From SFWF01 sp045587065 (GTDB lineage: Bacteria; Bacillota; Clostridia; Oscillospirales; Acutalibacteraceae): a stretch of DNA of 5,369 nucleotides. The notes below the pieces were generated by a model. That model searched no databases. It was given only the letters and a program-made list of their open reading frames with translations, and was not told where the DNA came from. How positions within the stretch are numbered: the stretch's first letter is position 1; the number at the start of each line of letters is the position of its first letter. The stretch covers positions 1 to 5,369 of the forward strand of contig JAZNBQ010000117.1 of assembly GCA_045587065.1 (NCBI GenBank). Reading direction: 5' to 3'. Positions 5,365-5,369 of this stretch are shown here, one piece after another. The translations under genes and the position numbers were made by a program.

Positions 5365-5369
5365 TAAAA

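Overview
The window looks like chromosome from an anaerobic, low-to-moderate-GC Firmicute (Clostridia-type, plausibly a gut or rumen organism). The signs are ferredoxin-dependent 2-oxoacid oxidoreductase subunits, strong AGGAGG-type ribosome binding sites, sigma-A promoters with extended -10 elements, and compact head-to-tail operons. All seven credible genes are on the + strand. I see no RNA genes, CRISPR array, insertion sequence or phage gene, and nothing that amounts to an undescribed system. The genus cannot be fixed from the sequence alone.

Region 1 (1-2126) is the 3' end of a branched-chain 2-oxoacid module. It holds the truncated TPP-binding beta subunit and the complete gamma subunit of a 2-oxoacid:ferredoxin oxidoreductase (overlapping at TAATG), then a leucine/valine-dehydrogenase-like amino acid dehydrogenase 28 bp further on. 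A clear intrinsic terminator closes the operon. The dehydrogenase interconverts branched-chain amino acids and 2-oxoacids, and the oxidoreductase interconverts 2-oxoacids and acyl-CoA plus CO2 and reduced ferredoxin. Together they could ferment branched-chain amino acids or build them from short branched fatty acids. The dehydrogenase has an Asn-Arg-Ser sequence where NAD-dependent relatives carry an acidic residue, which hints at NADP(H) use and so at the biosynthetic direction.

Region 2 (2127-3258) is a single-gene unit with a good promoter (TTGCAA, 17 bp, TGtTATAAT). It encodes a membrane-anchored alpha/beta hydrolase starting at a TTG codon, followed by a 14-bp perfect hairpin.

Region 3 (3260-5369) is a self-contained efflux-type operon with its own strong promoter: a TetR/AcrR-family regulator, an ABC ATPase and an ABC-2 permease, spaced by 6 bp and then overlapping at ATGA. 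Near-identical AT-rich direct repeats over the -10 element and start point are candidate sites for autoregulation by the TetR protein. A ribosome binding site at the right edge, after the permease, shows that the operon probably continues beyond the window.
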